Assembly: GCA_958436995.1 (NCBI GenBank)
Contig: CAUBMI010000034.1
Coordinates: 1 to 22,399, forward strand
Reading direction: 5' to 3'
From: an uncultured Collinsella sp.
GTDB taxonomy: Bacteria; Actinomycetota; Coriobacteriia; Coriobacteriales; Coriobacteriaceae
DNA: 22,399 nucleotides
The notes beneath the pieces were generated by a model. That model worked only from the letters and a program-made list of their open reading frames with translations. It did not search any database and was not told where the DNA came from. This document shows, one piece after another, positions 15,254 through 22,399 of this stretch (its first letter is position 1; the number at the start of each line of letters is the position of its first letter). The translations under genes were made by a program, and so were the position numbers.

Positions 15254-17127
15254 GCGCGATCACCCATCAATACATTCTTGACGTGGAGCGTGGGGCAGAT
15301 TCCGCAGCCGGTGCACGACGTGCGGGTGCAGTCGGGAGTCGTGACACCCTCGAGCGAGCGACGGTACTCGCGCTCGAGGAAGCCACGCGTGCAGCCGGGG
15401 CTCACATGCTCCCACGGCAGGCGCCAGTCCAACTCGTAGGGCAGGTGCACGAGCTCATTGAGGTCGATGCCGTTTTTGGCAGCAGCCTCCTTCCAGTTAT
15501 CGAGCGAGAAATGCTCTACCCAGGCGTCAAAGCGAGAGCCCGAGCGCCAAGCGTCGATGATGACGGGCGTCATGTCACGACCGGCGCGGGACAGCGCGGC
15601 CTCGATGAGCGAGGTCTCGGCATCGTGGTAATGAACGCGGACGGCACGGTTGCGAACGCTCGTGATGAGCAGCTTCTGGCGACGCTTGACGTCGTCGTAG
15701 TCGAGCTGCGGGCACCACTGGAACGGCGTGGCAGCCTTGGGGATAAAGACCGAAACCGAGATGGACACCGAGATCGAGCCGCGACGAGCCTTGGGCACCA
15801 CGGAACGACCGAGCTCCAGCACGTGATCGGCCAGATTGGCGATGGCCACGATGTCCTCGTCGCGCTCGCCGGGAAGGCCCATCATAAAGTAGAGCTTCAT
15901 GCGGTTCCAGCCGGCCTCGAAGGCCGCCTTGGCCGCACGGTCCAGGTCCTCCTCGGTCACGTTCTTGTTAATGATGTCGCGCATGCGCTGGCTGCCGGCC
16001 TCGGGCGCGAACGTCAGGCCGCCCTTCTTTTCGCCGGCGACCGACTCGGCCATATCCACGCCAAACGAATCCAGGCGCTGCGACGGAATAGACACGCGAA
16101 TACCCGTATCTTCCAGGCGACGGTTGAGCCTGTCAAGCACGTCACGAATGCAGGAGTGGTCGGTCGTGGAGAGCGAGGTCAGCGACACCTCGTCATAGCC
16201 GGTCTTTTCCAGACCCTGAATCACCGACGAGACGATCTGGTCGGCCGAGCGCTCACGCACCGGGCGATACGTCATGCCGGCCTGGCAAAAACGACAGCCG
16301 CGAGCGCAGCCGCGCAGAATCTCGATAGACAGGCGGTCGTGAACCAGCTGCGCATAGGGCACGCACGACTGCGACAGCGGATTCGTGGCGCCGAAATCCT
16401 CGACGACGCGTTTGTAGACCACGGTCGGCGCATCCTTGCCCTCGCGCGGCACGGTGTAGCCGTGCGGCGAGCAGGGCTCGTCGTGACGAACCTCATAGAG
16501 CGACGGCACGTAGTTGCCGGCAATGGATGCAAGCTGCTCAACAATCTGCGCGCGCGGGACTCCTTCGTCGCGCAGGCGGCGATGCAGCTGGCAGGTCTCG
16601 AGCAGCGATTCCTCGCCCTCGCCGATGAGGATGGCATCGAAGAAGGCCGCGTACGGCTCGGGGTTGTACACCGAGGGGCCGCCGGCGATGATGATGGGGT
16701 CGTCTTCACCTCGGTCGGCCGCTAACAGCGGAATGCCAGCGAGATCGAGTGCCTCGAGGAAGTTCGTCACCGCCATCTCGTGCGGCACATGCAGGCCGAC
16801 GATATCAAACGAAGCGACCGGCGCTGCACCCTCGAGCGAGAGCAGCGGAATGCCTGCCTCGCGCATAGCGTCACCCATATCGGGCCACGGCACATAGCCA
16901 CGCTCGCAGGAGATGCCCTCGGCCTGGTTAAGGATGTTGTAGAGGATGGCGATACCCTGGTTGGGCAGACCAACCTCGTACACATCCGGGTAGATCAGGC
17001 AGCAACGGTAGTCGGCATCGGCCTTGGAAAGCGTGCCCCACTCGTGATCGATATAGCGACTCGGCTTTTCGACCTTGGCGAGCAGCGGCTCAATTAAATG
17101 AAAACAGTCTTGATACGGAACGCGCAA
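15250..17127 (-). CDS. Radical SAM protein with B12-binding-like N-terminus (TIGR03960 family)
   Basis: The 625-residue protein resembles TIGR03960. It has an N-terminal region of about 240 residues similar to B12-binding domains (YPDVYEVGLPNQG near 46-58, IIIAGGPSVYNPEP near 145-158) but without an evident DXHXXG cobalamin motif. The radical SAM core follows with CARGCRFC (Cys274, 278, 281, CX3CX2C) to hold the 4Fe-4S cluster. EAGSQRMRDIINKN is also typical. A C-terminal CX4CX2CX2C group (Cys600, 605, 608, 611) may hold a second cluster. Substrate and product are unknown. The start is TTG at 17127 with AGGGG 7 bp upstream; the next ATG is 84 codons later. It overlaps the DUF2344 gene by 4 bp. 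Confidence 0.9.
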   Translation of the reverse strand: MRVPYQDCFHLIEPLLAKVEKPSRYIDHEWGTLSKADADYRCCLIYPDVYEVGLPNQGIAILYNILNQAEGISCERGYVPWPDMGDAMREAGIPLLSLEGAAPVASFDIVGLHVPHEMAVTNFLEALDLAGIPLLAADRGEDDPIIIAGGPSVYNPEPYAAFFDAILIGEGEESLLETCQLHRRLRDEGVPRAQIVEQLASIAGNYVPSLYEVRHDEPCSPHGYTVPREGKDAPTVVYKRVVEDFGATNPLSQSCVPYAQLVHDRLSIEILRGCARGCRFCQAGMTYRPVRERSADQIVSSVIQGLEKTGYDEVSLTSLSTTDHSCIRDVLDRLNRRLEDTGIRVSIPSQRLDSFGVDMAESVAGEKKGGLTFAPEAGSQRMRDIINKNVTEEDLDRAAKAAFEAGWNRMKLYFMMGLPGERDEDIVAIANLADHVLELGRSVVPKARRGSISVSISVSVFIPKAATPFQWCPQLDYDDVKRRQKLLITSVRNRAVRVHYHDAETSLIEAALSRAGRDMTPVIIDAWRSGSRFDAWVEHFSLDNWKEAAAKNGIDLNELVHLPYELDWRLPWEHVSPGCTRGFLEREYRRSLEGVTTPDCTRTSCTGCGICPTLHVKNVLMGDRA

Positions 17128-17137
17128 CGGAAAACCC

Positions 17138-18067
17138 CTAAGCAGCGAGATCGGACGCGTCTTGGTAGGACGCCATAGGACGGGTAGCGCCCGCGACCGT
17201 GGTCACCAGATCGCGAACGCGGGAGAACGTGGCAGTGACCACCTCGTTGGCACGGCTGTAGTCGACATCGCGCTCGTAGAGCGAAACGAGCGCACGGCCC
17301 ATGCCATAGGTGCCCGCGGCAGCAGTGAGCGCCTTGACGGCAAACCCAATATGCGGCGTCTGCTTGACGAGCGCGCGGGTGACCGCGCGGATCACAAGAC
17401 CGCCGACAAGCACGCCCGCGACCTCGTAGCCGCGCTCAGGCTTAATGCCGCGTCCAAAGACGGCAGCGAGCTCAAAGAGCATGCCCACCTGCGCCAGCGC
17501 CATAACGGGATAATCGGCGCCCGGCAAAAACACCAGCGCACCGGTCGCCATATTGGTGAGCGCGCACGAGGTGATGATACGATTGGCCGCCGCGATGCGC
17601 ATGAAGGCAAAGTTCGCCGCAAAAGCCGTTTCCTTTTCGGTGCGATCGAGAATCCAGCGGGCAAGCGTCTCGAGCAGATACGTCTTATCGGTTGCCGCTA
17701 CCACGCCGAGCACAGGCGTGGACTCCTCGATAAACGGCACCTCCACAGCAGACTCGGCAAGCACGCACACGGGGGCGCCGGCGATCACGAGCTCCTGCAC
17801 GGCACTCTCCAAGCGGTCGGAGCCGCACGAGAGCACCAGCACCACATCGGTATCGGTCTTTGGAGCAATTCGCTCCTCCCCCAGACGCTCGACGCGCACA
17901 ATGCCCGAGGTCGTCTGCGGTACAAAGGCGTCACGCACCGTCTCGGCCAGAAAGCGCGAGGCGGACGAATCCAAATAGACCGAGACGCGCACCGGCGTAT
18001 CGGAATCCTTCTTAACGGACGCGCCCATCTTAAAAGCGCGGGTCAGCTTATCTACGGGAATTTTCAT
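17138..18067 (-). CDS. Uncharacterised protein with DUF697-like C-terminal region
   Basis: I do not recognise the whole protein (309 residues). The C-terminal half, about 150-268, resembles DUF697: a helical, partly hydrophobic module with LTNMATGALVFLPGADYPVMAL and a GY-VAGVLVGG segment, often found behind Era-like GTPase domains. The N-terminal half (about 25-145) alternates predicted strands and helices (DVVLVLSCGSDRL, then GAPVCVLAES) in a Rossmann- or G-domain-like pattern. It has no P-loop and no NKXD motif, so a degenerate GTPase fold is only a guess. The start is ATG at 18067 with GGAGGGG 7 bp upstream, 18 bp after rodA and 10 bp before the radical SAM gene, implying shared transcription with the elongation genes. 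Confidence 0.75.
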   Translation of the reverse strand: MKIPVDKLTRAFKMGASVKKDSDTPVRVSVYLDSSASRFLAETVRDAFVPQTTSGIVRVERLGEERIAPKTDTDVVLVLSCGSDRLESAVQELVIAGAPVCVLAESAVEVPFIEESTPVLGVVAATDKTYLLETLARWILDRTEKETAFAANFAFMRIAAANRIITSCALTNMATGALVFLPGADYPVMALAQVGMLFELAAVFGRGIKPERGYEVAGVLVGGLVIRAVTRALVKQTPHIGFAVKALTAAAGTYGMGRALVSLYERDVDYSRANEVVTATFSRVRDLVTTVAGATRPMASYQDASDLAA

Positions 18068-18085
18068 AGCAAACCCCTCCAGCGG

Positions 18086-19312
18086 TTACGCGGCGCCCGA
18101 ACGATGCCGCCATATGGATTGTACGATACCCACCGTCAGCAGCTGAATCATCATCGAAGACGAACCGAAGCTAATAAACGGTAGCGGAATACCGGTAATC
18201 GGCATCATGCCGATGCACATGCCGATGTTTTCGAAGGTCTGGAACGCCCACATGCCAACGATGCCCACACACGAAAGACGCAAGAACAGCGACTCACACT
18301 TAAAGGCGACGCGAATCGTCGAAAAGATCAGCAGCACGTAGAGGCACAGGAGCAAAAAGGAACCGCAAAAGCCAAAGGTCTCGGACAGGAAGGCGAAGAC
18401 GAAGTCGGTGTGGAACTCGGGCAGAAAGCCGCCGGCCGACTGCGTCGCATGGCCCAAACCCTTACCAAAGAAGCCGCCCGAGCCAACGGCGATAAGCGAC
18501 TGCTGCAGGTTGTAGGCATCGTCCGAATCGGCATTATCGGGGTCGATAAAGACCGTCAGACGGTTCATCTGATACTGCTTGATGAGCACATCGTGGCCGA
18601 GCAACGAATCAAAGACCGAATCGAGCGCCAGGACGAGGGCCACCAGGCCCACGAGCAGGGCCAGGGTCGACAGCACCCATTCGCGGCGTGCACCGCTCAT
18701 GCAGATGACGATGGCGCCCGAGACCAGCACGACCAGGCCCGAGCCCAGGTCGCCCATGGCGACGACGGCCAAAAACGGAATGGACAGCATGCCGCAGAGC
18801 TTGACGTAGTCGCGAACGGTATCGATGCGGCCGTTATACTGCGAGCCAAGCGTGGCGATAAAGAAGATGGTGATGAGCTTGGCAAGCTCAACCGGCTGGA
18901 ATGTCAAGCCGATACCGGGAATCTTGATCCAGCCCGTCATGCCCAGACCGCCCGTATAGGACAGGCCCGGAATCTTGGGCGAGAAGATCACAATAAGGTC
19001 AATGACGAGCAGCGCCGTCGAGAAGTTAGAGATGCCGCGCAGATCGGTACGCCAGACGAGCACCGCAAGCACCGCGCCAATGCCAATGCCCAGCAGGTGG
19101 CGCGAGAATGAGGCGTCGGCCTTAAACTGTGACGCCGACCAAATAATGATGGCGCCATAGGCAACGAGCGCGACGGTAGCCAGCAGCACACCGATATGCA
19201 CCTTTTGGCGAAACGTACCGCGCGAGGCCGAAAGTTGCTTGTTGACGCGGTCCAGGCTGCTGCGAGAGCCGGTCTTGGTTGAACGGAACAGATCCGCCGG
19301 AGAAAAATCCAT
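18086..19312 (-). CDS. rodA: Rod-shape SEDS glycosyltransferase RodA
   Basis: RodA is the SEDS-family peptidoglycan glycosyltransferase that polymerises lipid II for side-wall growth with its class B PBP partner. The 408 residues contain about ten hydrophobic segments. Family blocks are GFLPEFHTDFVFAFLSETFGF, the LTFQPVELAKL loop, and near the end NIGMCIGMMPITGIPLPFISFGSSS. A cytoplasmic N-terminal stretch of about 36 residues precedes the first membrane helix. The start is ATG at 19312 with AGGAGG 5 bp upstream, 9 bp after the PBP2 gene. The position next to mrdA and mreCD favours RodA over FtsW. Confidence 0.95.
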   Translation of the reverse strand: MDFSPADLFRSTKTGSRSSLDRVNKQLSASRGTFRQKVHIGVLLATVALVAYGAIIIWSASQFKADASFSRHLLGIGIGAVLAVLVWRTDLRGISNFSTALLVIDLIVIFSPKIPGLSYTGGLGMTGWIKIPGIGLTFQPVELAKLITIFFIATLGSQYNGRIDTVRDYVKLCGMLSIPFLAVVAMGDLGSGLVVLVSGAIVICMSGARREWVLSTLALLVGLVALVLALDSVFDSLLGHDVLIKQYQMNRLTVFIDPDNADSDDAYNLQQSLIAVGSGGFFGKGLGHATQSAGGFLPEFHTDFVFAFLSETFGFCGSFLLLCLYVLLIFSTIRVAFKCESLFLRLSCVGIVGMWAFQTFENIGMCIGMMPITGIPLPFISFGSSSMMIQLLTVGIVQSIWRHRSGAA

Positions 19313-19321
19313 CGCAACCTC

Positions 19322-21391
19322 CTATCGAACCGAAGAATCGCCCGAGGCCGAAGAGGTATCGGGCTCGTCATAAATCGCGCCGAGCACGTCGCGCACGACA
19401 TGCATCGCGGTATCTGAGCCACCGCCGCCCTGCTCCAGGACAGTAGCGATGACATACTTGGGATCATCGGCCGGCGCATAGGCGCAGAACCACGCGTATT
19501 CGTCCTCGCCGCTTTTCTCGCCCGTGCCCGACTTGCCGTATACCTGCGGCGTCAGGGTGCCAAAGTGAGCCGCCAGGGACGTCGATGCCGTGTAAATCAC
19601 GTCGTGCATGCCGTTGCGAACAAGAGCCAAATCCGAATCGCTGTTGATCTTGGCCTCCAGGCGCTTCTTCTTGCCTTTGCCGTTGTACTTATAGGCATCG
19701 CCGTCGCCATCGCGCGACACGGCAGACAAAAACACGTGAGGCACGTACTGCTTACCGCCGTTGGCAAGGCCCATGTAGGCGCATGCCATCTGCAAAGGCG
19801 TCACCAAAATGTCGCCCTGGCCGATGGCAATGTTGGTCATATCGCCGGCATTCCACTTGCGGTCCTCGGCAGAGGCGTCGGTAAAGTACGACTCTTTCCA
19901 CTCGGCATCGGGAATACGGCCCGCGCCCTCACTCGGCAAATCGATACCGCAGGTCTTGCCTAGGCCCCAGCGACGAAAGACCTCCTGCAGGCCCTCGGAA
20001 TGTTGCTCGTCATAAAAGAACGCCTTGCCCATATCGTAGAAGACGGGGTCGCACGAGTTGGCAATACCCGACTGCAGCGTCATGGTGCCGTGTCCAGACG
20101 TCAGCCAGCAGCGCTTGCCCCAAGCCTTGCCCAAGCCCGTCCAATAGCCCGTGCAGTTGGTTGTCTGCGTTGAAGTGTAGGTTCCAAACTCAAGACCGGC
20201 CAGTGCCGAGAGCGGCTTGATGGTCGAGGCCGACATGTACTGTCCGCTAATGGCGCGGTTGAGCAGCGGGTGCGAACCCTTGTCATCATTGAGCTCGGTC
20301 CACACGTCATTTGAGACGCCGCCGATAAAGACGGACGGATCGAACTTGGGCTCGCTCGCCATGCCCAGGATCTCACCATTGTTGGGATCGAGGCACACCA
20401 CAGCGCCGTTGCCGGCATTGCTGTAGCCAGTGGTCTTGGCGAGCTCGATGGCGCTCGCCAGCGCCGTCTCACAGGCCTGTTGGATCTTAAGGTCGAGCGT
20501 GAGCTTAATGTCGGAGCCGGCCTTGGCGGGCACGGCGCCGGCCTGACCGGTCACATTGCCCGAGGCATCGACCTTGACGGTCTGCTCGCCACGAATACCC
20601 TGCAGCAGGTTTTCGTAGTAGCTCTCAACACCCGCCTGGCCCACGATATCGCCCGACTGGTACGTAATCTTGCCAGCAGAAGCATCATCATCGCCAGAGG
20701 TTTTCTTATTCTGGGCCTCGAGCTGCTCGGAGGTAATGGTGCCGGTATAGCCCAAAATGTGACAGGCCGTCTCGCCGTACGGGTACTGGCGCTCGGTACG
20801 CTCGGCAATCTTGACGCCCGGGAACTCGCCGGCGTGCTCCTGAATATAGGCAACCGTGGAGCGACGGACGTCCGTCGCGATGGTATGCAGGCTCTGAGCG
20901 CCCTCGGAATTGTCCTGAATATTGCGCAGAACCGCCACGTAGGGCATACCGAGCACGTTGGCAAGATGGCGAACCAGAACCTCATCCTCGGCAAGGTCGC
21001 GGTAGGCCACGACAGCAAGTGAGGGACGGTTCTGGACAAGCGCCACGCCATTGCGGTCGAGGATGCGGCCGCGCACAGCGGGTGTGGTAACGGTGCGCGT
21101 CTGATTGCTATTAGCCTGCTTTTCGTAATAGTCCGACGAGACCATCTGCATGCCCCACAGCTTGACGGCAAGCGCCGCGAACATCGCGCCCACACCCGTG
21201 GTGAGGATGGAGAAGCGGCCCTTAAAGGCGGTCGCCGCGGTATTGCCCTCGCCCTCGGTGGCGCGCGGGGCCGTTCCATGCTGCGTATCGTAGGTAAAAC
21301 GGGAATCGCCGCGACGCATGATGACCAGCGCGACCACGATGGCCACAACCAGCACGATACCGGCGATAATAACCGTCATCTGGGAAGACAT
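19322..21391 (-). CDS. mrdA: Penicillin-binding protein 2, elongation transpeptidase
   Basis: This class B PBP cross-links peptidoglycan together with RodA. The 689 residues show a pedestal region (RGRILDRNGVALVQNRPSL near 108-124) and the transpeptidase domain with Ser389-Thr-Ile-Lys392 as the active-site SXXK, Ser446-Cys-Asp448 at the SXN position, and Lys620-Ser-Gly-Thr in place of KTGT. Unusually there are two hydrophobic N-terminal segments, about 6-26 and 64-84; the second is in the usual place and the first lies in an extra leader of about 60 residues. The start is ATG at 21391 with GGGAGG 7 bp upstream. The C-terminus is Ser/Asp-rich. It lies between mreD and rodA. Confidence 0.95.
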   Translation of the reverse strand: MSSQMTVIIAGIVLVVAIVVALVIMRRGDSRFTYDTQHGTAPRATEGEGNTAATAFKGRFSILTTGVGAMFAALAVKLWGMQMVSSDYYEKQANSNQTRTVTTPAVRGRILDRNGVALVQNRPSLAVVAYRDLAEDEVLVRHLANVLGMPYVAVLRNIQDNSEGAQSLHTIATDVRRSTVAYIQEHAGEFPGVKIAERTERQYPYGETACHILGYTGTITSEQLEAQNKKTSGDDDASAGKITYQSGDIVGQAGVESYYENLLQGIRGEQTVKVDASGNVTGQAGAVPAKAGSDIKLTLDLKIQQACETALASAIELAKTTGYSNAGNGAVVCLDPNNGEILGMASEPKFDPSVFIGGVSNDVWTELNDDKGSHPLLNRAISGQYMSASTIKPLSALAGLEFGTYTSTQTTNCTGYWTGLGKAWGKRCWLTSGHGTMTLQSGIANSCDPVFYDMGKAFFYDEQHSEGLQEVFRRWGLGKTCGIDLPSEGAGRIPDAEWKESYFTDASAEDRKWNAGDMTNIAIGQGDILVTPLQMACAYMGLANGGKQYVPHVFLSAVSRDGDGDAYKYNGKGKKKRLEAKINSDSDLALVRNGMHDVIYTASTSLAAHFGTLTPQVYGKSGTGEKSGEDEYAWFCAYAPADDPKYVIATVLEQGGGGSDTAMHVVRDVLGAIYDEPDTSSASGDSSVR

Positions 21392-21404
21392 CTACGAGCC
21401 TCCC

Positions 21405-21971
21405 CTATTTGAGCTTACGGGTCTTGGGCTTAAAGCGCATGCCCGTCTGGCGTCCGCCACGTGCGGAGAATCCATAACCGGACTGCGGCACGACGCCGGA
21501 CATCAAAAACGGAATGGCAACCAAACCCGTCAGGATCGAAGACGGCAGCGCGTGGCCGAAGATCGCCACGACAAAGCTCGTCTCCAAACCCATAAACAGC
21601 AAGATGATGCTGTAGATCACATTAATGACGAGCGCGAAGGCACCCACCGTGATGCCGCGCGCACTCGGGGTACCGCCCGTCTGACCGGCGGCGCTATGCA
21701 CCAGGGCAAAAGAACCCACGGTCAGCAGGAGCGACATAACGCCCACCGGCACGGCAGCGGACAGGTCATAGAACAAGCCGCTGCAAAAACCGCACACGAC
21801 GGCACGGGTCGGGTCGCCCGAGAACACGCTTATGCACACCAGGATAATCATAAAGTTGACGCGACCGCCCGCAATGGAGATCTGCGGTGCCAGGCCTGCC
21901 TGCAACAGCACGCACACGATGGCGGCGATTACAAACGTGCGGGAGCTCATCCCCTGCTCATGTAGATCCAT
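21405..21971 (-). CDS. mreD: Rod shape-determining protein MreD
   Basis: MreD is an integral membrane component of the elongasome, working with MreC, RodA and PBP2. The protein is 188 residues from the ATG at 21971, with four to five hydrophobic segments. GDPTRAVVCGFCSGLFYDL is the recognisable family segment (G-x-x-x-G-F-x-x-G-x-x-x-D). An ATG two codons upstream is only one base from the AGGGGG ribosome-binding site, whereas this ATG has 7-bp spacing, so I choose it. The basic C-terminal tail is probably cytoplasmic. Sequence is poorly conserved in this family; position between mreC and mrdA supports the call. Confidence 0.9.
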   Translation of the reverse strand: MDLHEQGMSSRTFVIAAIVCVLLQAGLAPQISIAGGRVNFMIILVCISVFSGDPTRAVVCGFCSGLFYDLSAAVPVGVMSLLLTVGSFALVHSAAGQTGGTPSARGITVGAFALVINVIYSIILLFMGLETSFVVAIFGHALPSSILTGLVAIPFLMSGVVPQSGYGFSARGGRQTGMRFKPKTRKLK

Positions 21972-21982
21972 GGACATGCCCC

Positions 21983-22399
21983 CTATTCGCTCGAGCCGGA
22001 ATCGGTCGTCTCGGACGTGTCGGAACTGTCATCCGGGCTCTCGTCCTTCGTCTTGGTCGCAGCATCGCGCGACGTTCCCTGCGGCGTGCTGTTGGCCGTG
22101 TTCACGTCCTCATCCGAGGCCGACTGTTCGTCGGTCAGCGAGGTAATGACCAGCACTTCCTCGTTGTTCTCGGCCGTCGTCTGGGCGCGCACCACAATGG
22201 TGTAGTACACGTCGTTTGCCGATTTCTCAACCGACGAGACGGTGCCGAGCGGTAGACCCTTGGGGAACACACCGCCAATGCCCGAGGTCACGATGATGTC
22301 GCCAACCTTAACGTCGGAGTCGACGCTCACGTACTCAAGACGCAGCGTGCCGTCAGCCTGACCCTGCAGCATGCCCTGGGCGCGCGTGTCCTGCACCAT
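21983..22399 (-). CDS. mreC: Rod shape-determining protein MreC (partial, N-terminus beyond right edge)
   Basis: MreC is a single-pass membrane protein whose extracytoplasmic beta domains activate PBP2/RodA. The last 138 residues or so are present. GDIIVTSGIGGVFPKGLPLGTV is the conserved second beta-barrel segment. After the domain (ending near EEVLVITSL) comes a low-complexity tail of about 48 residues rich in Ser, Thr, Asp and Glu. The frame is open to the window edge; the ATG at 22399 falls inside the family domain and is not the start. It precedes mreD by 11 bp. Confidence 0.93.
   Translation of the reverse strand: MVQDTRAQGMLQGQADGTLRLEYVSVDSDVKVGDIIVTSGIGGVFPKGLPLGTVSSVEKSANDVYYTIVVRAQTTAENNEEVLVITSLTDEQSASDEDVNTANSTPQGTSRDAATKTKDESPDDSSDTSETTDSGSSE

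Noticed and set aside
15283..16725. 480-codon plus-strand open frame opposite the radical SAM gene
   Set aside because: Antisense shadow; the minus-strand frame has clear catalytic motifs and ribosome-binding signals.

Overview
The window is a gene-dense, GC-rich stretch of bacterial chromosome carrying core housekeeping genes and no mobile DNA. Gene content, the short ribosomal-protein tails rich in alanine and glutamate, frequent GTG and TTG starts and the gene order suggest a Coriobacteriia member, most likely Collinsella or a close relative. That assignment is a judgement from recognised proteins and not from any search. All genes except one (a Y-family DNA polymerase) lie on the minus strand.

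Read in the direction of minus-strand transcription (high to low coordinates), the first block is cell elongation: mreC (cut by the window edge), mreD, a class B penicillin-binding protein (mrdA/PBP2) and rodA, followed by an uncharacterised DUF697-like gene. The next block is a B12-binding-type radical SAM protein and its DUF2344 partner (4-bp overlap). Then come rplU and rpmA from a near-consensus promoter that overlaps the DUF2344 stop codon. A terminator-like hairpin separates rpmA from obgE, nadD, yqeK and rsfS. That series ends in a strong minus-strand intrinsic terminator at about 10281-10328, shared by convergent transcription with dinB.

Divergent from dinB is a second translation operon: rpsP, a KH-domain gene (khpA), rimM, trmD and lepB. 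It continues to glyQ and glyS (two-chain glycyl-tRNA synthetase) and then to a DUF299 pyruvate, phosphate dikinase regulatory kinase/phosphatase. After a 326-bp intergenic region with phased short repeats and an inverted repeat comes ppdK, which runs off the left edge. The kinase/phosphatase and PPDK form a matched pair: the PPDK still carries the regulatory threonine two residues before its catalytic histidine.

No wholly new system (defence, mobile or biosynthetic) is visible. The points most worth a second look are the stop-codon-adjacent intergenic repeat shared by two loci, the extra N-terminal membrane helix of PBP2, the uncharacterised DUF697-like gene and radical SAM/DUF2344 pair lying between the shape genes and the ribosomal genes, the hairpin between rpmA and obgE, and the phased operator-like repeats ahead of ppdK.
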